Origin: SIG710 sp045604985
GTDB lineage: Bacteria > Bacillota > Clostridia > Oscillospirales > CAG-272
NCBI GenBank assembly: GCA_045604985.1
Contig: JAZUPD010000018.1
Location: forward strand, 1-64,000
Reading direction: 5' to 3'
DNA length: 64,000 nt
The position numbers and the translations under genes are program-made. The notes below the pieces were generated by a model. It saw nothing but the letters and a program-made list of their open reading frames with translations, did not search any database and had not been told where the DNA came from. Below, in pieces: positions 1-7,206 of the stretch (positions are counted from its first letter, which is position 1; the number at the start of each line of letters is the position of its first letter).

Positions 1-39
1 ACCAAGGTTTTTTGGCTGCGTTGGTACAGATGGGGGATA

Positions 40-62
40 CCCAAGGGGGGAGTCCCCTTGGG
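40..62. repeat. Short perfect hairpin near window start
   Basis: Inverted repeat cccaagggg (40-48) and ccccttggg (54-62) with a 5-nt spacer. It lies just before a second hairpin and the 107-bp tandem repeat, in a stretch without a credible gene. Function unknown; it could belong to a dispersed element that starts outside the window. Confidence 0.6.
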
Positions 63-71
63 AGCGCTTTG

Positions 72-97
72 CTTACTTTTTCGCGGGAAAAAGTAAG
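72..97. repeat. Perfect 11-bp stem hairpin
   Basis: Left arm cttactttttc (72-82) and right arm gaaaaagtaag (87-97) pair perfectly around a gcgg loop. The right arm runs into the first unit of the 107-bp tandem repeat. It has no U-tract after it on the plus strand, so it is not a typical terminator. Confidence 0.6.
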
Positions 98-323
98 TGC
101 CGCGCGGCATGAGCGCATAATAATTAACAAACCTCCTCAAACAATAAACCAACCCCAATACCTCCCAAGCACAACTCCCTTGTTCCCCCTCAGAAAAACC
201 TAAGTGCCTCGCACCATGAGCGCATAATAATTAACAAACCTCCTCAAACAATAAACCAACCACAATACCCCTGAAAGCCCCCCTTATTTCCCTCCTTAGA
301 AAAAGCTAAGAGTCCTCGTCATC
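94..323. repeat. Tandem direct repeat, 107-bp period, 2 full units plus a 16-bp partial unit
   Basis: Units begin with taag at 94, 201 and 308, an exact 107-bp spacing. Units 1 and 2 share an almost identical block from the start to about position 60 of the unit (for example 109-154 against 216-261). They diverge over the next 30-35 bp and agree again at the agaaaaa end. The third unit keeps only its first about 16 bases, with changes, before the promoter of the next gene. No protein is credible here: a reading frame across it exists only by chance of the repeat. Confidence 0.85.
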
Positions 324-334
324 TGAATTTTTGT

Positions 335-363
335 TGACAAACCAAAATCAGCATGCTATAATT
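335..363 (+). promoter_or_regulatory. Consensus promoter for the 382 lipoprotein gene
   Basis: TTGACA at 335-340 and TATAAT at 358-363 are separated by 17 bp, a perfect sigma-A type match. The ribosome binding site gggggtga follows at 371-378. Confidence 0.85.
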
Positions 364-381
364 GATTTCGGGGGTGATTGA

Positions 382-1182
382 ATGATAAAAAAATCTCTAA
401 TTATCCTGTTTTGTGTTTTCATAATGCTTTGCTTTTTCGGCTGTCACGAGGGCGGTAATAAATCCGCAACGGGGAGCGAAAAAAACGTCGAAACAGCACA
501 ACACTCGGAAATTATAGATGACACTCCAAAGCCCTTGACTCTCGATGACGGCATCATTCTTCCGCCTTGGGTAGAGCCTGACGAAAGAAGCGGTGTGATA
601 GCCCACAGTTTTTATACGGATAATACTTTTTTCTCCGCTTGCAGTCTTTCGCATGATGTGGTGAGGGTGAAGATCGGTAATTTCATTAGGGAAAACCGAT
701 ATTCTGACGGCTTTGGTTCGACTGTTTTTGAGATCAAAGTGCTTGAAAGCTTGAAGGGCATTACTGCCGGCAATATATATGTGAGTTGGTATGCCTATTG
801 TGAGGGGGGCGAATTTGGTGTTGAGCTTCCTTTTTACGGAGACGAGAAAATAGTATTTCTTGAAAAATTCGAGGAAAGTGACGAATATCATATATATTGT
901 GCATTGCATGAATATGACATTGTTGCGATTGATGGCGTCGAATATGCTGTTGGAGGAGGCGTTTCTCGTATAAAAGACGAGGTGGATCATTTTATACCCG
1001 AGTATGATTTTGACGATTACTCACTTTTTGTGCCTCAAGTACTTGAAAAAATGAATGAAAAAATATCTTTTTGGAGAGAAAAAACAGGCAGGGAATATGG
1101 AAATATTAACGAATATTCGATAAAGGGAGTATATCTTTTATCCGACTTCATTTCCCTTATCGAACATATATTAAATAAGTGA
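382..1182 (+). CDS. Hypothetical lipoprotein
   Basis: 266 residues. The first 20 residues are Lys-rich then hydrophobic and end at CFFGC, so Cys21 is the likely lipidated residue; the lipobox is atypical, with Phe at -3. The mature part has no transmembrane segment. A mid-region contains a beta-rich stretch with VFEIKVLESLKG, the style of a small beta-sandwich export domain, but I do not recognise a family. ATG at 382 is preceded by gggggtga at 371-378 and a perfect promoter. It is a single-gene unit: a hairpin and then the purine promoter follow. Location at the outer membrane face is inferred from the signal only. Confidence 0.7.
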   Translation: MIKKSLIILFCVFIMLCFFGCHEGGNKSATGSEKNVETAQHSEIIDDTPKPLTLDDGIILPPWVEPDERSGVIAHSFYTDNTFFSACSLSHDVVRVKIGNFIRENRYSDGFGSTVFEIKVLESLKGITAGNIYVSWYAYCEGGEFGVELPFYGDEKIVFLEKFEESDEYHIYCALHEYDIVAIDGVEYAVGGGVSRIKDEVDHFIPEYDFDDYSLFVPQVLEKMNEKISFWREKTGREYGNINEYSIKGVYLLSDFISLIEHILNK

Positions 1183-1190
1183 TTTTTGTA

Positions 1191-1219
1191 CATACCGCCC
1201 CTCAATATGGGGCGGTATG
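1191..1219. terminator. 11-bp stem hairpin after the lipoprotein gene
   Basis: cataccgcccc (1191-1201) and ggggcggtatg (1209-1219) pair perfectly around a 7-nt loop, 8 bp after the stop codon at 1182. The next plus-strand bases are tgtgcaaaag, so there is no U-tract. Termination is likely by position but not proven by sequence. Confidence 0.5.
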
Positions 1220-1259
1220 TGTGCAAAAGAACGAAAGTGATAAAAATTGAATAATTCGC

Positions 1260-1288
1260 TTGACAAAAAAGTCGAAATATGGTATCAT
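1260..1288 (+). promoter_or_regulatory. Promoter of the purine/one-carbon operon
   Basis: TTGACA at 1260-1265, 17-bp spacer, TATCAT at 1283-1288. The expected start near 1295 places the whole aptamer below in the leader RNA. Confidence 0.85.
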
Positions 1289-1301
1289 TAAAGGGACGAA
1301 A

Positions 1302-1432
1302 AAACGGATTTCTGCGACTGACGGATAATTATGGGAGAGAACCATAGTGGAACAGAAATCTTAAATGATGCCGACCGTCTGGGCGCACTTGATTCCTTTT
1401 AGATCGGAATAAGTGCACCCTTATATTTTTTA
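1302..1432 (+). promoter_or_regulatory. ZTP/ZMP riboswitch (pfl motif) leader
   Basis: The leader shows both conserved halves of the pfl motif: cgactgacgg at 1315-1324, and ccgaccgtctgggcgca at 1371-1387, which is the family's second conserved segment. P1 is visible as gatttctg (1307-1314) with cagaaatc (1353-1360). A smaller stem tatgg/ccata lies between. The class is known to bind ZMP/ZTP (AICAR nucleotide), which rises when 10-formyl-THF is scarce, and to switch on purine and folate genes. Its place directly ahead of purE and an operon with fhs and two formyltransferases fits that role. Identification is from motif memory, not a covariance search. Confidence 0.9.
1381..1430 (+). terminator. 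Riboswitch expression-platform terminator
   Basis: gcacttgattcc (1385-1396) pairs with ggaataagtgc (1406-1416) with one bulged G, and GGG (1381-1383) can pair with CCC (1418-1420). A T-rich run ttatattttt follows to 1430. The 5' GGG is part of the second conserved aptamer segment, so ligand-bound aptamer and terminator should be mutually exclusive, giving an ON switch. Confidence 0.85.
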
Positions 1433-1443
1433 TGGAGGTAACT

Positions 1444-1938
1444 ATGAAAAAAGTTGGAATCGTTATGGGAAGTGACAGCGATCTCCCCATTATCAGAAAA
1501 TGCACAGACACGCTCACCGCCCTCGGTATACCCTTTGAGGTACACGTTTATTCGGCGCACAGAACTCCTGCGGAAGCAGGCGATTTTGCACGCAATGCGA
1601 AAAAGAACGGCTTTGGTGTTATGATAGCTGCTGCCGGAATGGCGGCTCATCTTGCGGGCGCAGTTGCTGCAAACACAACGCTCCCCGTTATAGGAATACC
1701 CTGCAAATCTACAAATCTTGACGGCATTGATGCCCTTCTCTCAACAGTACAGATGCCCACCGGCATACCCGTAGCTACTGTTGCCATTGACGGAGGCACC
1801 AATGCCGCTTTGCTTGCGGCTCAGATGCTGTCTGTCGGCGATGATGATCTATCTGCAAAGCTCGATGCAAGAAGGTTGTCGGACGCTAAAAAGGTTCTGG
1901 AAAAGAATGCTGCAGTTGAAGCGGAATTTAATAAGTAA
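1444..1938 (+). CDS. purE: N5-carboxyaminoimidazole ribonucleotide mutase PurE
   Basis: 164 residues. It catalyses the PurE step that yields 4-carboxy-AIR in IMP synthesis. Visible family motifs are GSDSD near residue 9, SAHRTP near 36, AAAGMAAHLAGA near 61 and GIDALLSTVQMPTGIPVATV near 97. These match class I PurE, which normally needs PurK; no purK lies in this window. The ATG at 1444 is chosen because ggaggt at 1434-1439 sits 4-5 bases upstream; an earlier ATG at 1432 overlaps that site. First gene after the ZTP riboswitch. Confidence 0.95.
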   Translation: MKKVGIVMGSDSDLPIIRKCTDTLTALGIPFEVHVYSAHRTPAEAGDFARNAKKNGFGVMIAAAGMAAHLAGAVAANTTLPVIGIPCKSTNLDGIDALLSTVQMPTGIPVATVAIDGGTNAALLAAQMLSVGDDDLSAKLDARRLSDAKKVLEKNAAVEAEFNK

Positions 1939-1965
1939 AATTTTAATTGCATAAGGAGAATGAAA

Positions 1966-2646
1966 ATGAAACTCGTTTACACAGGAAAAACAAAGGATGT
2001 TTTCGCACTTGACAATGGTAACTATCTTCTCAAATTCAAGGATGACTGCACAGGCAAGGATGGAGTTTTCGACCCCGGTGAAAATTCTGTAGGTCTTACG
2101 ATCGACGGCGTGGGAGACGTTAACCTCCGTATGTCCATCTATTTCTTTGAAAAGGTAAATGCAGCAGGAATCAAGACTCATTATATAAGCGCAAATCTTG
2201 CAGACACAACAATGGAAGTCCTTCCCGCAAAGCCCTTTGGTAAAGGACTTGAAGTTATCTGCCGTCATAAGGCTGTTGGTTCATTCTACCGTCGTTACAG
2301 CGACTATTGCAATGAGGGTGACGACCTTCCTGCATATGTCGAGACAACCTTCAAAAACGACGAAAAGGGCGATCCGCTCGTAACAAAGGATGGTCTTGTT
2401 GACCTTGGCGTTATGACAGCGGAGCAGTATGACGATATCAAGCTCATGACTCAGAAGATAACGCAGATAGTTGCCGATGATCTTAAGGAAAAGGGACTCG
2501 TTCTCTATGATATCAAGTTTGAATTTGGCTATGATGCAAACGGCAAGGTCATGCTTATAGACGAGATCGCATCGGGAAATATGCGCGTTTATAAGGACGG
2601 ACAGTATATTGATCCCATGACTCTTTCAGAGCTTTTCTTCGCTTAA
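1966..2646 (+). CDS. purC: Phosphoribosylaminoimidazole-succinocarboxamide synthase PurC
   Basis: 226 residues, close to the usual 230-240. It joins aspartate to CAIR using ATP. The N-terminus KLVYTGKTKDVF is the typical PurC opening, followed by FKDDCTGKDG and the catalytic region RHKAVGSFYRRY near residue 93. LIDEIASGNMR near residue 198 matches the ATP/Mg site. Start at 1966 lies 7 bases after aaggag (1953-1958); the ATG at 1960 is too close. 27 bp after purE, same operon. Confidence 0.95.
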   Translation: MKLVYTGKTKDVFALDNGNYLLKFKDDCTGKDGVFDPGENSVGLTIDGVGDVNLRMSIYFFEKVNAAGIKTHYISANLADTTMEVLPAKPFGKGLEVICRHKAVGSFYRRYSDYCNEGDDLPAYVETTFKNDEKGDPLVTKDGLVDLGVMTAEQYDDIKLMTQKITQIVADDLKEKGLVLYDIKFEFGYDANGKVMLIDEIASGNMRVYKDGQYIDPMTLSELFFA

Positions 2647-2680
2647 TATTTGCTTGATATCATGATATAAGGAGATACAC

Positions 2681-4105
2681 ATGGGTGGATTTTTCGGTGC
2701 GGCACTGAAGCGTGACGCAATGATGGACGTGTTCTTCGGGACTGACTACCATTCCCATCTGGGAACACGCAGAGCAGGGATCGCGGCTTATAACGAGACC
2801 GACGGACTGCAAAGATCTATTCACAATATACAAAACTCGCCTTTCAGAACTAAATTTGAAAATATTTTCGACGAGATGAGCGGAAACAGTGCCATCGGCT
2901 GTATCAGCGATGGCGATCCCCAGCCCTTGCTTATCCGCTCAAAGCTCGGAACATTCGCCATTTGCATAGTTGGTGCCGTTAAAAATTCCGACGAGCTTCT
3001 TCTGGAATATTTTGACCATACGCACGGTCAGTTTAATGCGATGACGGGGGGCAAGGTCAACTCGACGGAGCTTATTGCGGCACTTATCGGTCTTAAGGAC
3101 AGCTTTAGAGAGGGAATCAAATTTGCCCAGAGCGTTATCGAGGGCTCGGCTTCCATCATCATTCTCAAAAATGGCGGAAATATAATCGCAGCAAGAGACA
3201 GGATGGGCAGAACACCTGTTTTGATAGGCAAAAACGAGGATGGTTATTGCGTCACCTTTGAATCTTTTGCTTATAAAAAGCTGGATTATGAGGACGAAAG
3301 AGAGCTGGGTCCCGGCGAGATAGTTGAATTTTCCGCTGAGGGAATCGAAAGACTTGCAGAGCCGGGCGAGAAGATGAAGATATGCGCCTTTCTTTGGTCG
3401 TATTACGGCTATTCCACCTCGAATTACGAGGGGGTGAACGTTGAGACCATGAGATATCGCAATGGCGAGATAATGGCAGAGACGGACAGGGAAAGAGGAC
3501 TTGCACAGGATATCGACTATGCCTGTGGCGTTCCGGATTCGGGAACGCCTCATGCAATCGGATATTCAAATAAGAGCGGAGTACCCTTTGCCCGTCCCTT
3601 TATAAAATATACTCCCACATGGCCCAGAAGTTTTATGCCCGCAAATCAGAAGGACAGAAACAGGGTGGCAAAAATGAAGCAGATACCCGTTCACGAACTG
3701 ATTAAGGACAAGAATCTGCTCTTTGTGGATGATTCCATTGTCAGAGGTACTCAGATAAAGGAAACCGTCGATTTCCTTTATGACAACGGCGCAAGGAACG
3801 TTCATATGCGCTCTGCTTGTCCCCCTATCATGTACGGATGTAAATATCTTAATTTCTCGTCGTCAAGAAGTGAAATGGAGCTTATCGCAAGAAGGGTTAT
3901 AGACGAGATTGAGGGCGAGGAAGGCATCAAATATATTGAAGAATACAGCGATGGAGGTACCGAGCGCGGAAAGAAGCTACGCAAGGCCATTTGCGAAAAA
4001 TTCAATTTTGCTTCTCTCGAATACCAATCCCTTGAGGGAATAATCAAGGCGATAGGTATTGACAGGTGCAAGCTTTGCACCTATTGCTGGAACGGCAAGG
4101 AATGA
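2681..4105 (+). CDS. PurF-like amidophosphoribosyltransferase lacking the glutaminase cysteine
   Basis: 474 residues in the PurF slot of the operon. The normal enzyme makes phosphoribosylamine from PRPP and glutamine, with a Cys exposed at the N-terminus. Here the protein begins MGGFFGAALKRDAMM: Gly replaces Cys and no nearby Cys takes its place. The usual glutaminase motifs (HTRYST-like, NGN-like) are also absent, replaced by GCISDGDPQP and IVGAVKNSDE. The C-terminal half is intact: PRPP loop LFVDDSIVRGTQ near residues 347-358. Cysteines resembling Fe-S ligands of Bacillus-type PurF are at C235, C387 and C463/C466/C469. I infer ammonia-dependent activity or a partner amidotransferase; a regulatory role is the alternative. 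Similar Cys-less homologues occur in other anaerobes, to my memory. Confidence 0.85.
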   Translation: MGGFFGAALKRDAMMDVFFGTDYHSHLGTRRAGIAAYNETDGLQRSIHNIQNSPFRTKFENIFDEMSGNSAIGCISDGDPQPLLIRSKLGTFAICIVGAVKNSDELLLEYFDHTHGQFNAMTGGKVNSTELIAALIGLKDSFREGIKFAQSVIEGSASIIILKNGGNIIAARDRMGRTPVLIGKNEDGYCVTFESFAYKKLDYEDERELGPGEIVEFSAEGIERLAEPGEKMKICAFLWSYYGYSTSNYEGVNVETMRYRNGEIMAETDRERGLAQDIDYACGVPDSGTPHAIGYSNKSGVPFARPFIKYTPTWPRSFMPANQKDRNRVAKMKQIPVHELIKDKNLLFVDDSIVRGTQIKETVDFLYDNGARNVHMRSACPPIMYGCKYLNFSSSRSEMELIARRVIDEIEGEEGIKYIEEYSDGGTERGKKLRKAICEKFNFASLEYQSLEGIIKAIGIDRCKLCTYCWNGKE

Positions 4106-4129
4106 ACTTTTTGAAAGGATTAAACAGAG

Positions 4130-5179
4130 ATGAGTAATAAATCATATTCCGAGAGTTATGCGGCGGCAGGTGTTGATATAACCGCCGGCTACAAGGCTGT
4201 TGAGCTTATGAAAAAGCATATTGCACGAACAAGAAATGAGGGTTGTCTTGACGACGTTGGCGGCTTTGGAGGATGTTTCGGACTCCCGATAGGGGGAATG
4301 GAAGAGCCTGTTCTCGTTTCGGGTACGGACGGATGCGGAACAAAGGTTAAGATGGCTATTCTTATGGATAAGCACGATACCATTGGCGTTGATGCCGTTG
4401 CAATGTGCGTAAACGATATTATCTGCTGTGGTGCAAGACCGCTTTTCTTCCTTGACTACATCGCTTGCGGCAAGAATATCCCCGAAAAGATCGCAGAGAT
4501 CGTTTCCGGCGTTGCTGAGGGCTGTGTTCAGTCGGGAGCAGCTCTTATCGGCGGCGAGACCGCAGAGCATCCTGGTATGATGCCTGCGGATGAATATGAC
4601 CTCGCCGGCTTTGCTGTGGGTATTGTTGATAAGAAAAAGATACTTGATAACAAGAAAATGGCAGAGGGAGACGTTGTTATTGCACTTGCATCAAGCGGCA
4701 TCCATTCAAACGGATTTTCACTTGTTCGCCGTGTGTTTGATATCGACAATAATCCGGATTCGCTTTATGCTCCCTGTGAGTCACTTTCCTTCAAGAGCAT
4801 TGCGGAAACACTTCTCACACCTACAAGGATTTATGTTAAGAGCGTTCTTTCTCTTATTGAGAAAGTCACAGTTAAAGGAATCTCCCATATCACGGGCGGC
4901 GGCTTTTATGAGAATATTCCGAGAAGTATTCCCGACGGTCTTGGCGCAGTTATCGACCGCAGTGCGGTAAAGATACTTCCAATTTTCGACCTTATCGCAA
5001 AAACAGGCGGTATCAGCGAGAGAGATATGTTTAACACCTTCAATATGGGCGTTGGTATGAGCATCGTCGTTCCCGCAGACCAAGTTGAAACGGCTCTTGA
5101 ATCTCTCAGAGCAAGCGGTGAAGATGCTTATATTATTGGCAAGATAGTAAAGAGCGAGGAAAAGATAACGATATGCTGA
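4130..5179 (+). CDS. purM: Phosphoribosylformylglycinamidine cyclo-ligase PurM
   Basis: 349 residues, normal for PurM. It closes FGAM to AIR with ATP. Motifs seen: YAAAGVDITAGYKAV at the N-terminus, LVSGTDGCGTK near residue 63, IGGETAEHPGMM near 143, and the C-terminal ITGGGFYENIPR near 244 followed by FNMGVGM near 304. 24 bp after the PurF-like gene. Its last codons overlap the start of the channel gene by 7 bp, pointing to translational coupling. Confidence 0.96.
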   Translation: MSNKSYSESYAAAGVDITAGYKAVELMKKHIARTRNEGCLDDVGGFGGCFGLPIGGMEEPVLVSGTDGCGTKVKMAILMDKHDTIGVDAVAMCVNDIICCGARPLFFLDYIACGKNIPEKIAEIVSGVAEGCVQSGAALIGGETAEHPGMMPADEYDLAGFAVGIVDKKKILDNKKMAEGDVVIALASSGIHSNGFSLVRRVFDIDNNPDSLYAPCESLSFKSIAETLLTPTRIYVKSVLSLIEKVTVKGISHITGGGFYENIPRSIPDGLGAVIDRSAVKILPIFDLIAKTGGISERDMFNTFNMGVGMSIVVPADQVETALESLRASGEDAYIIGKIVKSEEKITIC

Positions 5180-5790
5180 AAAGAATAATTGACGGTATTC
5201 TTGCAGGGATAATGATAACCATCGGCGGGTGCGTTTTTCTTTCATGCTTTGAAACGAATAAAGCAGTGGGGGCGATAATGTTCTCAGTGGCACTGCTTTG
5301 TATTTGTTTTAGAGGCTATTCGCTTTTCACAGGCAAGGTTGGATTTATTCCCGAAAATCATTCAAAAGAAGCTTTTTCTGTTCTTCTTCTGGGTCTGTTG
5401 GGTAATGCAATCGGCACCGTGGGCGGCGGAATTGCGGCAAAATACGCTCTCCCGAGCATAGGAAGCATTGCAGACGCCGTCTGTATGGCAAAACTTGAGC
5501 AGACATGGGGACAGACATTTATCAGAGCGATCTTTTGTGGAATACTTATGTATCTTGCGGTTGCAATTTACAGAGAAAATAAGAGCATAAGCGGAATTTT
5601 CTTCTGCGTTCCCGTGTTTATCCTCAGCGGATTTGAACACTCTATTGCAAATATGTTTTATTTTGCTGCATCGAGCATAATTTCTATCGAAGCCTTTGGT
5701 TATCTCTGTCTGGTTATTCTCGGAAATGCCATCGGCGGGATGCTTTTTCCGGTGCTTTCCATGATAGGAAAGGAGAAGAAAAATGGCTAA
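5173..5790 (+). CDS. Short formate/nitrite transporter (FNT) family-like membrane protein
   Basis: 205 residues with about six hydrophobic segments. FNT-like features are the N-terminal GILAGIMITIGGCVFLSC segment, LLGNAIGTVGGGIAA near residue 75, the diagnostic GFEHSIANMFYF near 155, and LGNAIGGMLFPV near 183. Known FNT proteins are usually 250-290 residues, so this is a compact version. FNT channels move formate, nitrite or related monovalent anions. Inside a purine operon with fhs, formate is the obvious candidate substrate, but this is inference. It overlaps purM by 7 bp and purN by 8 bp, so it is a genuine operon member rather than an insertion. Confidence 0.8.
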   Translation: MLKRIIDGILAGIMITIGGCVFLSCFETNKAVGAIMFSVALLCICFRGYSLFTGKVGFIPENHSKEAFSVLLLGLLGNAIGTVGGGIAAKYALPSIGSIADAVCMAKLEQTWGQTFIRAIFCGILMYLAVAIYRENKSISGIFFCVPVFILSGFEHSIANMFYFAASSIISIEAFGYLCLVILGNAIGGMLFPVLSMIGKEKKNG

Positions 5791-6403
5791 GGAATATGCA
5801 AGGGTCGCCGTGCTTGTTTCGGGCGGCGGAACAAATCTTCAGGCCTTGATCGACGCAGAAAAGAACGGAATTATTAAAAGCGGCAAGATTTCTCTCGTCA
5901 TTTCCAACAAAAGTGATGCTTATGCTCTCGAAAGAGCAAAAAATGCAGGAATTGAAACGGCGGTGGTCCTCAAAAGCGGCTGCAAGGATAAAGAGGATTT
6001 TGAAAATCGCATAATGGAACTTATTGACGGTCATGATATTGATTTTATAGTTCTTGCGGGCTTTATGGTCATTCTTTCAGAAAGATTTACGAGCAGGTAT
6101 CCAAAGAAAATAATCAATGTTCATCCTTCGCTTATCCCGTCTTTCTGCGGAGAGGGCTTTTACGGACTTCGCGTTCACGAGGCGGCACTTTCCTATGGGG
6201 TTAAGGTTACGGGTGCAACCGTGCATTTTGTAAATGAGATCCCCGACGGTGGCGAGATAATAATGCAGAAGGCTGTTGAGATAAGAGAGGGAGACACCCC
6301 TGAAACTCTGCAGAAATATGTTATGGAAAACTGCGAGTGGATAATTCTCCCGCAGGCACTTGAAAAAGTCTGTGCAGCGTTGAATAATAGTATAGAAACG
6401 TGA
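5783..6403 (+). CDS. purN: Phosphoribosylglycinamide formyltransferase PurN
   Basis: 206 residues. It transfers formyl from 10-formyl-THF to GAR. The N-terminal VAVLVSGGGTNLQALID holds the phosphate-binding loop. The catalytic region NVHPSLIPSFCGEGFYG near residue 112 carries the Asn and His, and the Asp lies in EIPDGGEIIMQKAV near 155. aggagaagaa lies just ahead of the ATG. It overlaps the FNT-like gene by 8 bp. It is one of two folate-dependent steps in the operon and so links to the ZTP riboswitch and fhs. Confidence 0.96.
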   Translation: MAKEYARVAVLVSGGGTNLQALIDAEKNGIIKSGKISLVISNKSDAYALERAKNAGIETAVVLKSGCKDKEDFENRIMELIDGHDIDFIVLAGFMVILSERFTSRYPKKIINVHPSLIPSFCGEGFYGLRVHEAALSYGVKVTGATVHFVNEIPDGGEIIMQKAVEIREGDTPETLQKYVMENCEWIILPQALEKVCAALNNSIET

Positions 6404-6405
6404 GC

Positions 6406-6451
6406 TTACACCTCATCAGTTAGCTGTCACGAAGCGACGGAAGAGGTGTAA
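6406..6451. repeat. Intergenic palindrome between purN and the IMP cyclohydrolase gene
   Basis: ttacacctc (6406-6414) and gaggtgtaa (6443-6451) form a perfect 9-bp inverted repeat around catcagttagctgtcacg-type sequence. The words CATCAGT and CTGTCAC also occur in the larger palindrome at 19431-19573, so this may be a decayed or minimal copy of the same dispersed element. There is no U-tract; readthrough into the next purine genes is expected. Confidence 0.6.
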
Positions 6452-6476
6452 ATAACGAAAAGGAGGAAAAGCGAAA

Positions 6477-7193
6477 ATGAAAATTTCAACTATAAAGGAA
6501 GAACTTAATTCTCTTGCCTATCACGGCAGAGGAATCATTATCGGCAAGAGTGGAGACGGGAAAAAGGCAGTAACAGCATACTTTATCATGGGAAGAAGCG
6601 TTAACAGCCGCAACAGAGTTTTCGTTGCAGAGGGGGACGCAATGCGTACGAAGGCGTTTGATGAATCCAAGATGGCAGATCCGCATCTTATCATCTATTA
6701 TCCCGTTCGTGTGCTTGGCAACAAGACGATAGTAACGAACGGAGATCAGACGGATACGATTTACGAGCTTATGGACAAGCAGATGACATTTGAGCAGGCT
6801 CTGCGTACCCGTGAATTTGAGGATGACAAGCCCAATTTCACACCCCGTATCTCCGGTATCATCCATTGCGAGAACGGCGACATTAACTATGCAATGTCCA
6901 TTCTCAAGAGCGCAGAGGGCGACGACAGCTCCTGCGAGAGATTTACATATGCTTATTCTAATCCCATAGCGGGCAAGGCTAAGTTTATCCATACATATAA
7001 CGGCGATGGCGATCCGCTGCCTTCCTTTGAGGGAGAGCCTAAGACGCTTATTCTTCCCGATATGGATATTGACGCACTTACCGATCTTATCTGGACAAAT
7101 CTCAATGAAGATAACAAGATTTCTCTCTTCGTAAGATATATCGACATCGAAAGCGGAAAGAGCGAAACAAGAATCGTAAATAAAAATGCATAA
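6477..7193 (+). CDS. Stand-alone IMP cyclohydrolase (PF07826 / PurO-like family)
   Basis: 238 residues. It should close FAICAR to IMP, the last step of the pathway. Family-like features: LAYHGRGIIIGKS near residue 14, AYFIMGRSVNSRNRVF near 35, a central TPRISGIIH near 121 and FTYAYSNPIAGK near 155. The family was first described from archaeal PurO and has bacterial members. aggaggaaaa precedes the ATG. The following gene is a formyltransferase lacking its own cyclohydrolase domain, so the two together replace bifunctional PurH. Identification is by sequence recognition; confidence in function is high because of context. Confidence 0.88.
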   Translation: MKISTIKEELNSLAYHGRGIIIGKSGDGKKAVTAYFIMGRSVNSRNRVFVAEGDAMRTKAFDESKMADPHLIIYYPVRVLGNKTIVTNGDQTDTIYELMDKQMTFEQALRTREFEDDKPNFTPRISGIIHCENGDINYAMSILKSAEGDDSSCERFTYAYSNPIAGKAKFIHTYNGDGDPLPSFEGEPKTLILPDMDIDALTDLIWTNLNEDNKISLFVRYIDIESGKSETRIVNKNA

Positions 7194-7206
7194 GGAGAAT
7201 AGAAAG

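Noticed and set aside
12..203. 63-residue open frame at the window start
   Set aside because: It runs across the hairpins and the tandem repeat, has no ribosome binding site and no recognisable sequence.
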